This document shows positions 8,320 through 18,110 of a DNA stretch of 33,208 nt, in pieces. Position numbers and translations under genes: made by a program. Within the stretch, counting starts at the first letter, position 1, and every line of letters starts with the position of its first letter. The stretch is from Acidobacteriota bacterium (GTDB taxonomy: Bacteria > Acidobacteriota > Vicinamibacteria > Vicinamibacterales > UBA8438): contig WTFV01000011.1 of NCBI GenBank assembly GCA_011523845.1, forward strand, positions 35,663-68,870, given 5' to 3'. The notes beneath the pieces were generated by a model, which was not told the DNA's origin, made no database searches, and saw only the letters and a program-made list of their open reading frames with translations.

Positions 8320-8576
8320 GAGCCTGGCGGCTTGTGCTCATCCGGACCGCCCCATGATCGCAGCCACAGTGCCACGGCGTCGTGATCGACCGTACGCCCC
8401 TGTTCGAGGTCGTCCAGCCCAGCGGCGGTCTCGTCGAGTTGCCAGCTCTCGGCCTCTACGTACGAGGCAATGGCCTCCGCAGCGAGGAAGGACTTGGACC
8501 GTCGAGAGCGCTTCGCAAGGGCCTCGAGCCGCGTCTTCGTTTCTTCGTCGATGCGTAGCGAGAGCGTCGTGCTCAC
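8316..8576 (-). CDS. Ribbon-helix-helix antitoxin (CopG/ParD-like)
   Basis: An 86-residue protein. The N-terminus TLSLRIDEETKTRLEALAKRSRRSKSFLAAEAIASYVE is a typical ribbon-helix-helix DNA-binding domain. The C-terminal part (QLDETAAGLDDLEQGRTVDHDAVALWLRSWG) is the expected toxin-binding tail. It starts with GTG at 8576 and is preceded by a 10-bp palindrome at 8596-8605, a probable operator for autoregulation. It is co-transcribed with the ParE-like toxin downstream. Confidence 0.9.
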   Translation of the reverse strand: MSTTLSLRIDEETKTRLEALAKRSRRSKSFLAAEAIASYVEAESWQLDETAAGLDDLEQGRTVDHDAVALWLRSWGGPDEHKPPGS

Positions 8577-8595
8577 GACAATTCCATGTGTGACG

Positions 8596-8605
8596 TTGTA
8601 TACAA
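8596..8605. promoter_or_regulatory. Palindromic operator TTGTATACAA
   Basis: A perfect 10-bp palindrome 20 bases upstream of the antitoxin start. RHH antitoxins commonly bind such short palindromes. This one sits where the promoter must lie. Confidence 0.5.
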
Positions 8606-8645
8606 GCTAACACACCGGGCTTGGAGCGGCTAGTCGGAAACCGGT

Positions 8646-8679
8646 ACACAAAGGAGCGGGCCTGAAAAACGGCCCGCTC
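8646..8679 (-). terminator. Hairpin terminator after the ankyrin gene
   Basis: GAGCGGGCC (8654-8662) pairs perfectly with GGCCCGCTC (8671-8679) around an 8-base loop. On the minus strand the stem is followed by CTTTGTGT. It lies 33 bases past the ankyrin stop codon. Confidence 0.7.
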
Positions 8680-8711
8680 GGACGGATGCCGCCGGTGGAT
8701 CGCTGTACTGC

Positions 8712-10166
8712 TCAACCCGCACACGAGCCGCGGCGGCCCTGGCCGCGAACCAGTCGGCCGTCCGCGTCGATGCACATCAGATCCTGCGGCGACTGGTCGT
8801 TGTTGTTCCTGGCGTCCAGCCTGGCTCCGTGCTCGATCAGGAGGTCGACGACCGCCTGATACCCGAGCTGCACCGCGGCGTGCAGCGCCGTGTTGCCGTC
8901 GGGATCCGTCGCGTTGACGTCGCCGCCCAGCTCGAGCGCGACCCGGGTCGCCTCGAGTGTCGAATGCTCGCCGGCCTGCACCAGCAGCAGCGCCGCGTCG
9001 ACGCCGATGCCCTGGCCGCGGCGGTTGCTCGCTCTCGTCGCCCACCCTTCGCCGGCGGCCGCCATCAACGGGGTAATCCCGTTGTCCGGCATCAGCAACG
9101 GATCGGCGCCGCAGTCGGCCAGCGCGCGCATGATCTCGACCTCCGCGTACTTGGCCGCCAGCCAGAACGGGGTCGCCCCGGCCAATTGCGCGGACAGGCT
9201 GTAGAAGTTGAGGTTGCGCTGCTGCAGGCTCCCTTGCGTAAGGCGGGCGTTCGGATCGGCGCCGTGCGCGCACAGCGCCTTCACCAGCTCCGCGTCGCCC
9301 CGCGACACGGCCGTGTGCAGGGCGGTGTAGCCGGAGTCGTCAGCCGTCGCGTCGGCGCCGCGCTCCAGGAGCAACGCAGCCACCTTGCCCTGGTCGCTGA
9401 AGCTGGCCAGCACCAGCGCGGACTGGCCGTTCGGCGCCTTCACGTTCACGTCCGCCCCCGCGTCGAGCAGGAGCCGGGCGTTCTCGACGCGGCCGTTCCG
9501 GGCCGCGAACATCAGCGGCGTGGACCCGCGTTGCGGTTGCAGTACGAAGTCCTCGAAGGGGTTTCCGACCCCGAGGTTGACGGGCAGCAGATGGGTGTCC
9601 GAGCGCGCCTCCACGTCGGCGCCGTGCGCCAGCAGCACGCGCACTGCGTCCGGGTTCCCCTGGGTCGCGGCCCACATCAGCGCCGTCTGCCCGTGCGACG
9701 CCTCCCTGGCATCCACCTTCGCGCCGTGGTCGAGGAGCGCCTCCAGCGCCTCGGCAGTGCCGGTCTTCGCGCACGTCATGAGCGCCGTCTCGCCCATCTC
9801 GGTGGCCGCGTTCGGATCGGCTCCCCCGTCCAGGAGCTTGCCGACCACCGCAGCGTTGCGGTTGGTGCAGGCCAGAACGAGGGGCGTCACGCCGTAGTCG
9901 TTGGCGGCGTTCGCGTCGGCGCCGGCGCCGAGCAGCGCCGCCACCAGCTCGCTGTCGTCCCGCACCACCGCCCAGTGCAGCGCGGTCGCCCCGTCACCCT
10001 CGACGGCATTGACGTCGACCTTGTCCGCCAGCAACGCGCGCACGGCCTCGTGGTCCTGGTCCTGGATCGCCTCGATCAGTCGGAGATCGTCGTTCCCCGC
10101 CGCAACGACCGCGACCCCGAGCCACGCCACCGCCGCCACGGCCATCCACTTGCTGCTCAGCCGCAT
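8712..10166 (-). CDS. Secreted ankyrin-repeat protein
   Basis: A 484-residue protein. The signal peptide is MRLSSKWMAVAAVAWLGVAVVAA. It is followed by about eleven ankyrin repeats (for example GATALHWAV, GVTPLVLAC, GETALMTCA, GQTALMWAA, GSTPLMFAA, GNTALHAAV), each with the helix-turn pattern ending in LLxxGADxNA. Two repeats carry insertions, at about 215-240 and 335-350. The start at 10166 has AGGGAGG about nine bases upstream; a longer reading to 10277 adds a non-signal-like tail and is rejected. It lies downstream of DUF1552, but a hairpin terminator separates them. Ankyrin arrays bind proteins, and an exported one beside DUF1592/DUF1552 suggests a periplasmic partner or scaffold. That role is inference. 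Confidence 0.93.
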   Translation of the reverse strand: MRLSSKWMAVAAVAWLGVAVVAAGNDDLRLIEAIQDQDHEAVRALLADKVDVNAVEGDGATALHWAVVRDDSELVAALLGAGADANAANDYGVTPLVLACTNRNAAVVGKLLDGGADPNAATEMGETALMTCAKTGTAEALEALLDHGAKVDAREASHGQTALMWAATQGNPDAVRVLLAHGADVEARSDTHLLPVNLGVGNPFEDFVLQPQRGSTPLMFAARNGRVENARLLLDAGADVNVKAPNGQSALVLASFSDQGKVAALLLERGADATADDSGYTALHTAVSRGDAELVKALCAHGADPNARLTQGSLQQRNLNFYSLSAQLAGATPFWLAAKYAEVEIMRALADCGADPLLMPDNGITPLMAAAGEGWATRASNRRGQGIGVDAALLLVQAGEHSTLEATRVALELGGDVNATDPDGNTALHAAVQLGYQAVVDLLIEHGARLDARNNNDQSPQDLMCIDADGRLVRGQGRRGSCAG

Positions 10167-10185
10167 GCCGAACCTCCCTGCGTCC

Positions 10186-10294
10186 CGCATCTTCCCCACG
10201 CAAAACCCCGGCCTTCGACAGGTGACACCCGCCTGCCAAGGTCCGTGCCCGGATACTCGCATCTTGCCGGCGCGCAACGCCCGGCCTTCGACAG
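10186..10294 (-). repeat. Imperfect direct repeat in the ankyrin gene leader
   Basis: Bases 10186-10221 and 10258-10294 share CGCATCTT and the 15-base block CCCGGCCTTCGACAG, with the middle part diverged. The offset is about 72 bases. Both copies lie upstream of the ankyrin start, so they fall in the leader or promoter. Confidence 0.65.
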
Positions 10295-10299
10295 AGCCC

Positions 10300-10334
10300 C
10301 TAAACGAGGGGCGCCGCCATCCGGACGGCGCCCC
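10300..10334 (-). terminator. Hairpin terminator after DUF1552
   Basis: GGGGCGCCG (10308-10316) pairs perfectly with CGGCGCCCC (10326-10334) around a 9-base loop. It lies about 30 bases past the DUF1552 stop on the minus strand and is followed there by CTCGTTTAG, a short T stretch. Confidence 0.65.
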
Positions 10335-10364
10335 CGGTCACAAGCGCAAGACGAACCACGGACT

Positions 10365-11726
10365 CTAGGTCAGCCCCGAAAGCTCGTGGATCTGGTCCGT
10401 GCTCCCGCTGAAGCTCTCCGCGGGAACGCCCAGCTTCCGCAGCATCGTGTACTGCAGATCGGTCAGCGGCGTGTGCTCGGGGCAGACCACGTGGCGTCCG
10501 CCCTTGATCTCGCCGCAACCGCCGCCGACGACCAGGATCGGCAGGTTCTCGGTCGTATGCGCGTTCGAGTTCCGCAGCGCCCCGCCGTACATGACCATGA
10601 TGTGGTCCAGCAACGACCCGTCGCCGTCCGGCGTCGCCTGCATCTTGACCAGGAACTCGCTGAACAGCTTCATGTGGTACGCGTTGATCTTCCCCAGCTT
10701 CTCGATCTTCTCCGGGATGTCCCGGTGGTGGCTGAGCGGGTGGTGCGGCTCGGTGACCCCGATCTGCGGGTACGTCGCGCCGCTCTCCTCGCGGGCCATC
10801 ATCATCGAGATCACGCGCGTCATGTCGGTCTGATAGGCCAGCACCATCAGGTCGAACATCAGCCGCACGTGCTCCTCGTAGGACACCGGAATCCCGGCCG
10901 GGGACGATACCTCCGGCAACTGCCGGTCGGCCTGCTGCTCGGCGAGCTGGATGCGCCGCTCGATGCTGCGGACGGCCTCCAGGTACTCGTCGAGCTTCTG
11001 CACGTCGTAGGGCGCCAGGCCCACCTTGAGGTCGGCCGCCTTGTCCAGCACCCGGTCGAGAATGCTCTGCTGCCGCTTCACGGTCGCCCGGCGCGCCTCG
11101 GCGCTCGTGTTCCCCACGTCCCCGAACAGGCGCTCGAAGACGAGGCGCGGGTTGGTCTCGCGCGGCATCGGCGTCGTGCGGTTGGCCCACGAGTTGTTCA
11201 GGTAGGCGCAACTGAAGCCGCCGTCGCAGGTGGCCACCCCGTAGACGGTGTCGCCGCCCTCGATCGAAAGCTCCAGCGACGGAAGCTGCGTCTCGCGTCC
11301 CACGCCGACGGCGTTGGCCGCGACCTGGTCCATCGAGATGCCCAGCTCGAGCTGCGCCCCGGTCGTGCGCCTCGGACGCGCACCGGTCAACAGCGCGGAC
11401 GCCGCCTGGGAGTGGGTCGTGCCGCGGCCCCGCTCCGCGCCCACGCTGTCGAGATTGGTCATCACCAGCAGGTGCTCGCGCACCGGCGCCAGCGGCTTCA
11501 GGGTCGGGGTCCACTCGAACTCGGCACCCGCCTTCAACGGCTGCCAGAACTCCACGGGAGCCCCGTTCGGTATGGTGACGACGCCCAGGCGTCTGGCCGG
11601 GGCCGCCGCCGTCTTGCTCAGTGCCGTCAATGCCGGCACCATTCCATCGAGGAGCGGCAGCGCCAGCGCCGCTCCAACGCCACGCAGCACGGTACGACGC
11701 GGGATCACCGTCTTGGTCACGATCAT
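10365..11726 (-). CDS. DUF1552 family Tat-exported protein
   Basis: A 453-residue protein. The N-terminus PRRTVLRGVGAALALPLLDGMVPAL is a twin-arginine signal. The DUF1552 family pattern follows: LGVVTIPNGAPVEFWQP, THSQAASALLTGARPR, GISMDQVAAN, LPSLELSIEGG, then MVLAYQTDMTRVISMMMAREESG, HHPLSHHRD and LLDHIMVMYGGALRNSNAHTTENLPILVVGGGCG. DUF1552 is related to the DUF1501 sulfatase-like proteins, but no reaction is proven. The start at 11726 is preceded by GAGGAGGAT. Its ATG overlaps the TGA of the upstream DUF1592 gene (TGATG), so the pair is translationally coupled. This pairing is standard in acidobacteria and planctomycetes. Confidence 0.95.
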   Translation of the reverse strand: MIVTKTVIPRRTVLRGVGAALALPLLDGMVPALTALSKTAAAPARRLGVVTIPNGAPVEFWQPLKAGAEFEWTPTLKPLAPVREHLLVMTNLDSVGAERGRGTTHSQAASALLTGARPRRTTGAQLELGISMDQVAANAVGVGRETQLPSLELSIEGGDTVYGVATCDGGFSCAYLNNSWANRTTPMPRETNPRLVFERLFGDVGNTSAEARRATVKRQQSILDRVLDKAADLKVGLAPYDVQKLDEYLEAVRSIERRIQLAEQQADRQLPEVSSPAGIPVSYEEHVRLMFDLMVLAYQTDMTRVISMMMAREESGATYPQIGVTEPHHPLSHHRDIPEKIEKLGKINAYHMKLFSEFLVKMQATPDGDGSLLDHIMVMYGGALRNSNAHTTENLPILVVGGGCGEIKGGRHVVCPEHTPLTDLQYTMLRKLGVPAESFSGSTDQIHELSGLT

Positions 11727-14188
11727 CAGCCTATCCTCCTCGTCTGAAACGGTGCGCTCTTCACGATTGCAAGCACCAGGGCCGACCAGCGGGACTCGTC
11801 CGCCGCGGCCTCCCGCAGGATTTGTCTGACCGCGGGCATGTCGGCCGCTTCCAGCCGGCGCCCCACGGCATAGGTCAGCAGTCTCTCGGTCGCCGTCGCG
11901 ATGAACTCGCCCTGGGTCGCCAGGATGTGCCGGAAGCCGCTCGCCCCCTCGAAGGCGCTGCCGTCCGGCGCCACGCCCGACGGGTCGATGGGCGGGCCCA
12001 CCTCGCCCGGCACCCCGGTGTCCTCGGTGGTGCGCCAGCGCCCGATCGCGTCGAAGTTCTCCAGCGAGAAGCCCAGCGGATCCATGTTGCGGTGGCACGT
12101 GGCGCAGGCCGGGTTCCGCCGGTGGACCTCCATCAGCTCGCGCACCGACGTCGGCGGCGCACCCTCCTCGCGGGTCCCCAGGTCCGGCACGTCGGCCGGC
12201 GGCTCCGCCGGCGGCGCCCCGAGCAGATTCTCCAGCACCCACTTGCCGCGCGACACCGGCGACGTGCGATTCGCGTAGGAGGTCAGCGTCAGGATGCCCG
12301 CCTGGCCCAGAATGCCCGCGCGCCGGTCGTCGGCCCACGTCACCCGCCGGAAGTGGTTCCCGTGGACGTCGGGGATCCCGTAATGCTCGGCCAGGCGCTC
12401 GTTCACGAAGGTGTAGTCGGCCGTCACCAGCTCCGTCAGCGGACGATCCTCGCGCAATTGCGACTCGAGGAACAGTTGCGTCTCCCGCTGCATCGCGACC
12501 CGCAGGTTCTCGTCGAACTCGGGGAACGCGGTCGGGTCCGGCAACGCGTTGCGCAGCAGGTTGAGCCCGAGCCACTGCGCGGCGAAGCTCTGGGCCAGCG
12601 TGCTCCGCGCGCGCGGCTGGGCCAGCATCCGGCGCACCTGCCGCTCCAGCACGTCCGGCTCCGACAGCCTCCCCTCGACGGCCAGGTCTAGCAGCTCGTC
12701 GTCGGGGATGCTCCCCCAGAGGAAGAACGACAGCCGCGAGGCGAGCTCCAGGTCGCCGATCGGATAGGCAATTCCCGGCTCCGCGTCCACCGGCGCGCGC
12801 TCCGTGCGGAACACGAACTCCGGATCGGTCAGCAGGAACTCCAGCGCCGCCTGGATGCCGGTCTCGAACCCGCCCTCGCGGCGCCCCGCCTCGTAGAAGC
12901 TCATCAGCGCCCCCACGTCCCGCTCCGTCACGGGGCGCCGGTAGGCGCGCCGGGCCAGATCGCCGAGGATCTCCTCCGCGCAGCCTGCCTCCGCGCCGGG
13001 GTTCTCCGGCCGGCAGGAGAAGATCCTGTCGCGGCTCGCGGTCTCTATCGGCCGGTTGCCGTTGAACGGCCCGGTGACGGTCAGCCTGGCCACGTCCGGA
13101 TTGCCGTCCTGCCGATCGTTGGTGCTGAAGCCGAACGTCGCCGGGCTCGGCCGCGGCTGCAGAACGCCTTCGTCCAGCGCCGGCCGCCGCAGGAACGACA
13201 CGCCGACCAGCCGCGTCCCGGCCTTCACCGGCATCCGGAACCGCAGGTACTCATCCTCGTGGACGGAGTACGCGCCCCATTCCGGGAAGCCGCCGCTGCC
13301 GGAGCCGCAGTAGCTCCACGCGCAACGCTCGCCCTCGAACGACCCGCCGACCAGGAACGTCTTGGCCAGGGCCTTGTCGATTCGCAGATCGAGCCGGTGG
13401 CGCGCGTTCCCGAGGCCGCGGATGTAGTTGTAGAAGTTGCGGTGCAGGTCGACCTTGAACTCGTACTCCCCGTCGAGCGGGAAATAGTGCTCCGACGACA
13501 CGCCGCCGCGCGACCCGAACGGCAGGTCCTCGCTGGTGCGATCGTCCTGCACCTCGAGCTGCGGCACGGGAAAGGACACGGACCGCGAGCTCAGGGCAGG
13601 GTCGCCGATCGCGAGCTGACTGATCCGCCGCGCCGCGGTCAGGTAGCGCTCCATCAGCGTCGTCGAGACCGACAGCACCTCGGCGTTGTTGTCGAAGCCC
13701 TCGGCGTCGGCGTCGTCCGGCGGCAGCAGCTCCTCGATGTCGACGTCGAGCCCGATCAGATCGCGCACGGCGTTGCGGTACTCGGAGCGGTTGAGGCGAT
13801 GCACGGTCATCGGCCGCCCGAGCGGCGGATCGGCGGCCGCCGTGCGGTCGAGCTCCGTCTCCAGCCAGTTGACCAGACTGCCCATCGCGGCTTCGTCCGG
13901 GCGCCGCGCCGTCGGGGGCGGCATCATCCCGCTGCGCACCTTCCGCAGCACCCGTTCCCACTCGTCGGCGTGGACCCCGAGATCGTTCGTGTCGAGCCCC
14001 TGCAGCGAAATCGGCACCGTGCCGCGCTCGAAGCCGCGGTCGCTGTGGCAGGCGAGGCAGTACTGATTCACGAAGGCGCGCGCCGATGCCCCGTCGGACA
14101 CGACCTGGGCATGGCTCACCTGGGGCAAGAGCGCGACCAGCGCCACCGCGACCCCCACTCCGGCCGCCGCCTTGAACAGCCACGACAT
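11726..14188 (-). CDS. DUF1592 family c-type cytochrome-domain protein
   Basis: An 820-residue protein. The signal peptide (residues 1-27, ending VSHAQ) is followed by a c-type haem motif CLACH at 44-48. The family's domain chain then runs DUF1587 (VHRLNRSEYRNAVRDLIGLDVD), a central beta-rich segment (about 200-340, resembling a carbohydrate-binding module), DUF1595 (ILGDLARRAYRRPVTERDVGAL), DUF1592 (LASRLSFFLWGSIPDDELLDLA), DUF1588 with a second CATCH motif (NPACATCHRNMDPLGFSLENFDAIG), and DUF1585 (FIATATERLLTYAVGRRLE). The start at 14188 has GGGAGGG about ten bases upstream; the frame continues to 14542, but those codons look non-coding. It acts in the periplasm or on the surface, probably in electron transfer tied to an unknown substrate handled with DUF1552. 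Confidence 0.95.
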   Translation of the reverse strand: MSWLFKAAAGVGVAVALVALLPQVSHAQVVSDGASARAFVNQYCLACHSDRGFERGTVPISLQGLDTNDLGVHADEWERVLRKVRSGMMPPPTARRPDEAAMGSLVNWLETELDRTAAADPPLGRPMTVHRLNRSEYRNAVRDLIGLDVDIEELLPPDDADAEGFDNNAEVLSVSTTLMERYLTAARRISQLAIGDPALSSRSVSFPVPQLEVQDDRTSEDLPFGSRGGVSSEHYFPLDGEYEFKVDLHRNFYNYIRGLGNARHRLDLRIDKALAKTFLVGGSFEGERCAWSYCGSGSGGFPEWGAYSVHEDEYLRFRMPVKAGTRLVGVSFLRRPALDEGVLQPRPSPATFGFSTNDRQDGNPDVARLTVTGPFNGNRPIETASRDRIFSCRPENPGAEAGCAEEILGDLARRAYRRPVTERDVGALMSFYEAGRREGGFETGIQAALEFLLTDPEFVFRTERAPVDAEPGIAYPIGDLELASRLSFFLWGSIPDDELLDLAVEGRLSEPDVLERQVRRMLAQPRARSTLAQSFAAQWLGLNLLRNALPDPTAFPEFDENLRVAMQRETQLFLESQLREDRPLTELVTADYTFVNERLAEHYGIPDVHGNHFRRVTWADDRRAGILGQAGILTLTSYANRTSPVSRGKWVLENLLGAPPAEPPADVPDLGTREEGAPPTSVRELMEVHRRNPACATCHRNMDPLGFSLENFDAIGRWRTTEDTGVPGEVGPPIDPSGVAPDGSAFEGASGFRHILATQGEFIATATERLLTYAVGRRLEAADMPAVRQILREAAADESRWSALVLAIVKSAPFQTRRIG

Positions 14189-14556
14189 GGTCACCACCCT
14201 CCCATCCTCAAGCGCGTGTCGAACGAACGATGGAGCGCGCCGGACGAAAGCCGGGAGCCTGCATCGCGGAATGGTGTCCACGCGGACGACATCCGCCCAA
14301 GCTCCGCGCCGGACCGACGCACAGATGCGACCCGGCGCAACCCCGGACGCCGTGTTTTCCGACCCGCTTCGCGACGCGACGTGGGCGAAGGAAACACGAT
14401 CTCCAACCTGACTCGCGTGTAAGCTGGCACCGTACGCCGAGCCGCGGGAAATGTCAACTGCTTGCGACACGCGTCCGGGGCACGCGGCGGGAACATCGGC
14501 TCGGATGCGACCAGGCAAGCCCGCCAGCCCAAGCGTCGGCAAAGGAGTTCACACCG
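14189..14556. other. Gene-free leader/promoter region of the DUF1592 operon
   Basis: No convincing gene is seen on either strand. A minus-strand sigma-70-like promoter at 14429-14457 implies a transcript leader of about 230 bases before the DUF1592 start. I found no strong structure in the leader. Confidence 0.5.
14429..14457 (-). promoter_or_regulatory. Candidate sigma-70 promoter of DUF1592-DUF1552
   Basis: On the minus strand, TTGACA (14457-14452) is a perfect -35. After 17 bases comes TACGGT (14434-14429), a weak -10 that keeps the key first, second and last bases. Transcription would start near 14422. Confidence 0.45.
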
Positions 14557-15264
14557 TCAACCGGATCGCTCGCGAAGCAGCGCTTCCAGCTCGGCCACGC
14601 GGGCCTCGGCGGCCGCAGCTCGCGTTTCCGCGGCCATACGGGCGGCGGCTTCCTCCAGACGGCCCTCGGCTTCCTCGGCGTGGCTGCCCAGAACGCGACC
14701 GGTCGCCGGGTCCCGGAAGCGCATCTCCCGACCCGGCGCAGCCCGCAGCTCCAGCCCCAGCGTCTCGCTGCGCAGGGTCCGCGTCCCGTCCGCCGCCGTC
14801 AACACCGGTTGACGCACGTAGCCCGACCGCGTCAAGCGCTCGCCCTGCAAGCGCGCCGGCAGATGCTCTCCCAACGGGTCGTACTGCCAGTACTCGCGCA
14901 CGCCGAGGCGCGCATATACCGACCGCTTCGGCCCGACATCGTCGCGCCAGGTGCTCGGCGACGCCACCTCCAGCACAAAGGCGGGCGCGCGACGTTCCTC
15001 CCACAACTTGTAGTTGAACCGTTCGCGCTTCTCCACCCCGAACACCACGAAGACGTCCGGGGCGATCGACACCCGCGGATTGCCTTCCTCGTAGTAGATC
15101 AGCAGGTCTCCCGACACGTACACGTCCCGGCGGTCCCTGAAGTGGCGGATCAGCGCGCCGATGCCGTACATGATCGCGTTGCGCTGCGCGTCGTTCTCCG
15201 CCATCGGTTTGCCGTCCGAGCTCGGGTAGTGGATCGGCACGGCGGCGGGTGCGGGTCTGATCAT
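14557..15264 (-). CDS. Uma2 family (DUF820) putative nuclease-fold protein, copy 2
   Basis: A 235-residue paralogue of the gene at 6459-7208. It is near-identical through MIRPAPA-VPI-YPSSDGKPMAENDAQR and the core SIAPDVFVVFGVE, FVLEVASPSTWRDD and YARLGVREYWQYDP. The differences cluster in the tail, where the coiled-coil repeat is shorter by about 14 residues (RLEEAAARMAAETRAAAAEARVAELEALL). The start at 15264 keeps a GGAGAG ribosome site at the same place. Upstream sequence to about 15395 is also duplicated. The promoter-plus-gene copy lies 8 kb from its twin in the same orientation, which makes the intervening ankyrin/DUF region open to recombination. The function is unproven. Confidence 0.88.
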   Translation of the reverse strand: MIRPAPAAVPIHYPSSDGKPMAENDAQRNAIMYGIGALIRHFRDRRDVYVSGDLLIYYEEGNPRVSIAPDVFVVFGVEKRERFNYKLWEERRAPAFVLEVASPSTWRDDVGPKRSVYARLGVREYWQYDPLGEHLPARLQGERLTRSGYVRQPVLTAADGTRTLRSETLGLELRAAPGREMRFRDPATGRVLGSHAEEAEGRLEEAAARMAAETRAAAAEARVAELEALLRERSG

Positions 15265-15395
15265 CGCGGGGCTCTCCAGGCGGTGCGGCGGCGCACACGA
15301 CTTCCCCAAGCTACCACACGCACACGCTGCGGCGTCGGTTCCACGTCAGGGCGTCCGTGCAGGAAAGGAAAGCACGCATCGTGCCAATCCCGGGC
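15265..15395 (-). repeat. Duplicated Uma2 upstream region (copy 2)
   Basis: Collinear by eye with 7209-7330, with a short insertion (ACGCAC repeated) and scattered substitutions. It shows the duplication unit was about 0.85-0.9 kb and included the promoter. Confidence 0.7.
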
Positions 15396-15400
15396 TGCGT

Positions 15401-17048
<1,648 letters not shown>

Positions 17049-17202
17049 TCGTGTTCAGTGGGCCGCCACGCGGGCGCCGCCGGTATCAGCGCCCTCTCTG
17101 CCGCGCTGACTCCCGGCCCTTGCAGGCGCCGTACTCGAACACGGACTCCCGGCCAGCGTCGTTTGCCGCCGACACCGTTCCCTGCAGCCGCGGACTTCAA
17201 GG

Positions 17203-17257
17203 TCATGGAGCGGTGGGGATGGGCCGAAACGCCGAGCCAGTGCGGCGTTTCGGGGCG
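17203..17257 (-). repeat. REP-like element, copy at the DUF2911 stop codon
   Basis: Read on the minus strand this is nearly the same as 24489-24543 on the plus strand: about 50 of 55 bases agree by eye. It holds a 10-bp stem (CCGAAACGCC at 17224-17233 with GGCGTTTCGG at 17244-17253). No T tract follows, so it is not a standard terminator. Confidence 0.8.
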
Positions 17258-17893
17258 CTAGTTCGCCAGCTCGATCGGGACGGTCGCCAACTGGTTGTCC
17301 CAGTTCACGTAGAACGTGCCGCCTTGCTGCGTCATGTCGAGGAACCCGACCTGCAACTGGTCCAGGGACCAGTCGACGGTCTCCACCGACATGGTCGTCC
17401 GCAAGACGTCCTTGCTGTCGTCGTAGCCGTAGGCGCCCCACAGGGCATTCGGGTTGTCCTCCGTGAAGGTCTGCTTGACGCCCCAGGTGGTGAAGATCAG
17501 CCTCCACGCCGTCGGGTCCGCGAGGTCGGCGAACATGGTGTACTCGCCGGCGTTCAGCCGCTGCCCGCCAATCAGAAGATCCGCCTCGGTGGTGAACGTC
17601 GTGGTCTGGTCCGCGCCGACCCGCCACAGCGGAGCGCCCGCGTAGATGCGCCGGCCGTACTGCTCGCCCTCGCCGAAGATGCCCTGCCGGGCGCGCAGGA
17701 TGGGACGCCCGTAGTGGATGTCGATCCAGTAGCCGCCCTCGTACCGGCCCTCGTCGTTGTAGCTGCCCCCGAGCTGCGTCGCCGTATGCCCGCGGGTGCT
17801 GAGCAGCCGGTTCTGCGCCGCGACCTCGCTCACGATCATGCCTGCCGCCACGACCACCGCGGCGATATCCAGACCCTTCACCACTGAACGCAT
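17258..17893 (-). CDS. DUF2911 family secreted protein
   Basis: A 211-residue protein with an N-terminal signal (VVKGLDIAAVVVAAGMIVSEVAAQ). DUF2911 hallmarks follow: GYWIDIHYGRPILRARQGIFG, YAGAPLWRVGADQTTTFTTEADLLIGGQRLNAGEYTMFADL, WRLIFTTWG, and the C-terminal GTFYVNWDNQLATVPIEL. The family has no known reaction and is common in Bacteroidota and Acidobacteriota. The start at 17893 has GGAGGTAA seven bases upstream, an excellent ribosome site; the frame extends ten codons further with no support. A REP-like hairpin follows the stop immediately. Confidence 0.93.
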   Translation of the reverse strand: MRSVVKGLDIAAVVVAAGMIVSEVAAQNRLLSTRGHTATQLGGSYNDEGRYEGGYWIDIHYGRPILRARQGIFGEGEQYGRRIYAGAPLWRVGADQTTTFTTEADLLIGGQRLNAGEYTMFADLADPTAWRLIFTTWGVKQTFTEDNPNALWGAYGYDDSKDVLRTTMSVETVDWSLDQLQVGFLDMTQQGGTFYVNWDNQLATVPIELAN

Positions 17894-18066
17894 GCCGTTA
17901 CCTCCATGAGATTGAGACCGCACGAGCCACCGCCGGGATCAAGACCTTCGTATCACGGCCTGCTCCGGTAGCCCTTCGGCGGGACCGCCCGACCCATCAG
18001 CATGGATCGAACCGCGCCCGCCCGGCAACCGTCGCCTCCCGCTCCGCTTGCCGCCCAACCAACCCG

Positions 18067-18110
18067 CTCCGGAAGTCTACGCCGTGCTACGGCGCAGTCT
18101 TCCGCCGGAG
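18067..18110 (-). terminator. Hairpin overlapping the fumarase stop codon
   Basis: Nested arms pair around a 3-base loop: CTCCGG/CCGGAG, GGAAG/CTTCC and CGCCGT/ACGGCG (inner stem 18080-18085 with 18089-18094). The TAG stop lies inside. On the minus strand GGTTGGTT follows, only weakly T-rich. Termination or mRNA 3'-end protection is plausible. Confidence 0.5.

Noticed and set aside
8829..11747. Long plus-strand open frame over the ankyrin and DUF1552 genes
   Set aside because: It mirrors the codon pattern of the real minus-strand genes and contains no domain or ribosome site.
17224..17253. Hairpin after DUF2911 as its terminator
   Set aside because: No T-rich tract follows on the minus strand, and the same sequence occurs elsewhere as a dispersed repeat. 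The better terminator is at 17003-17048.
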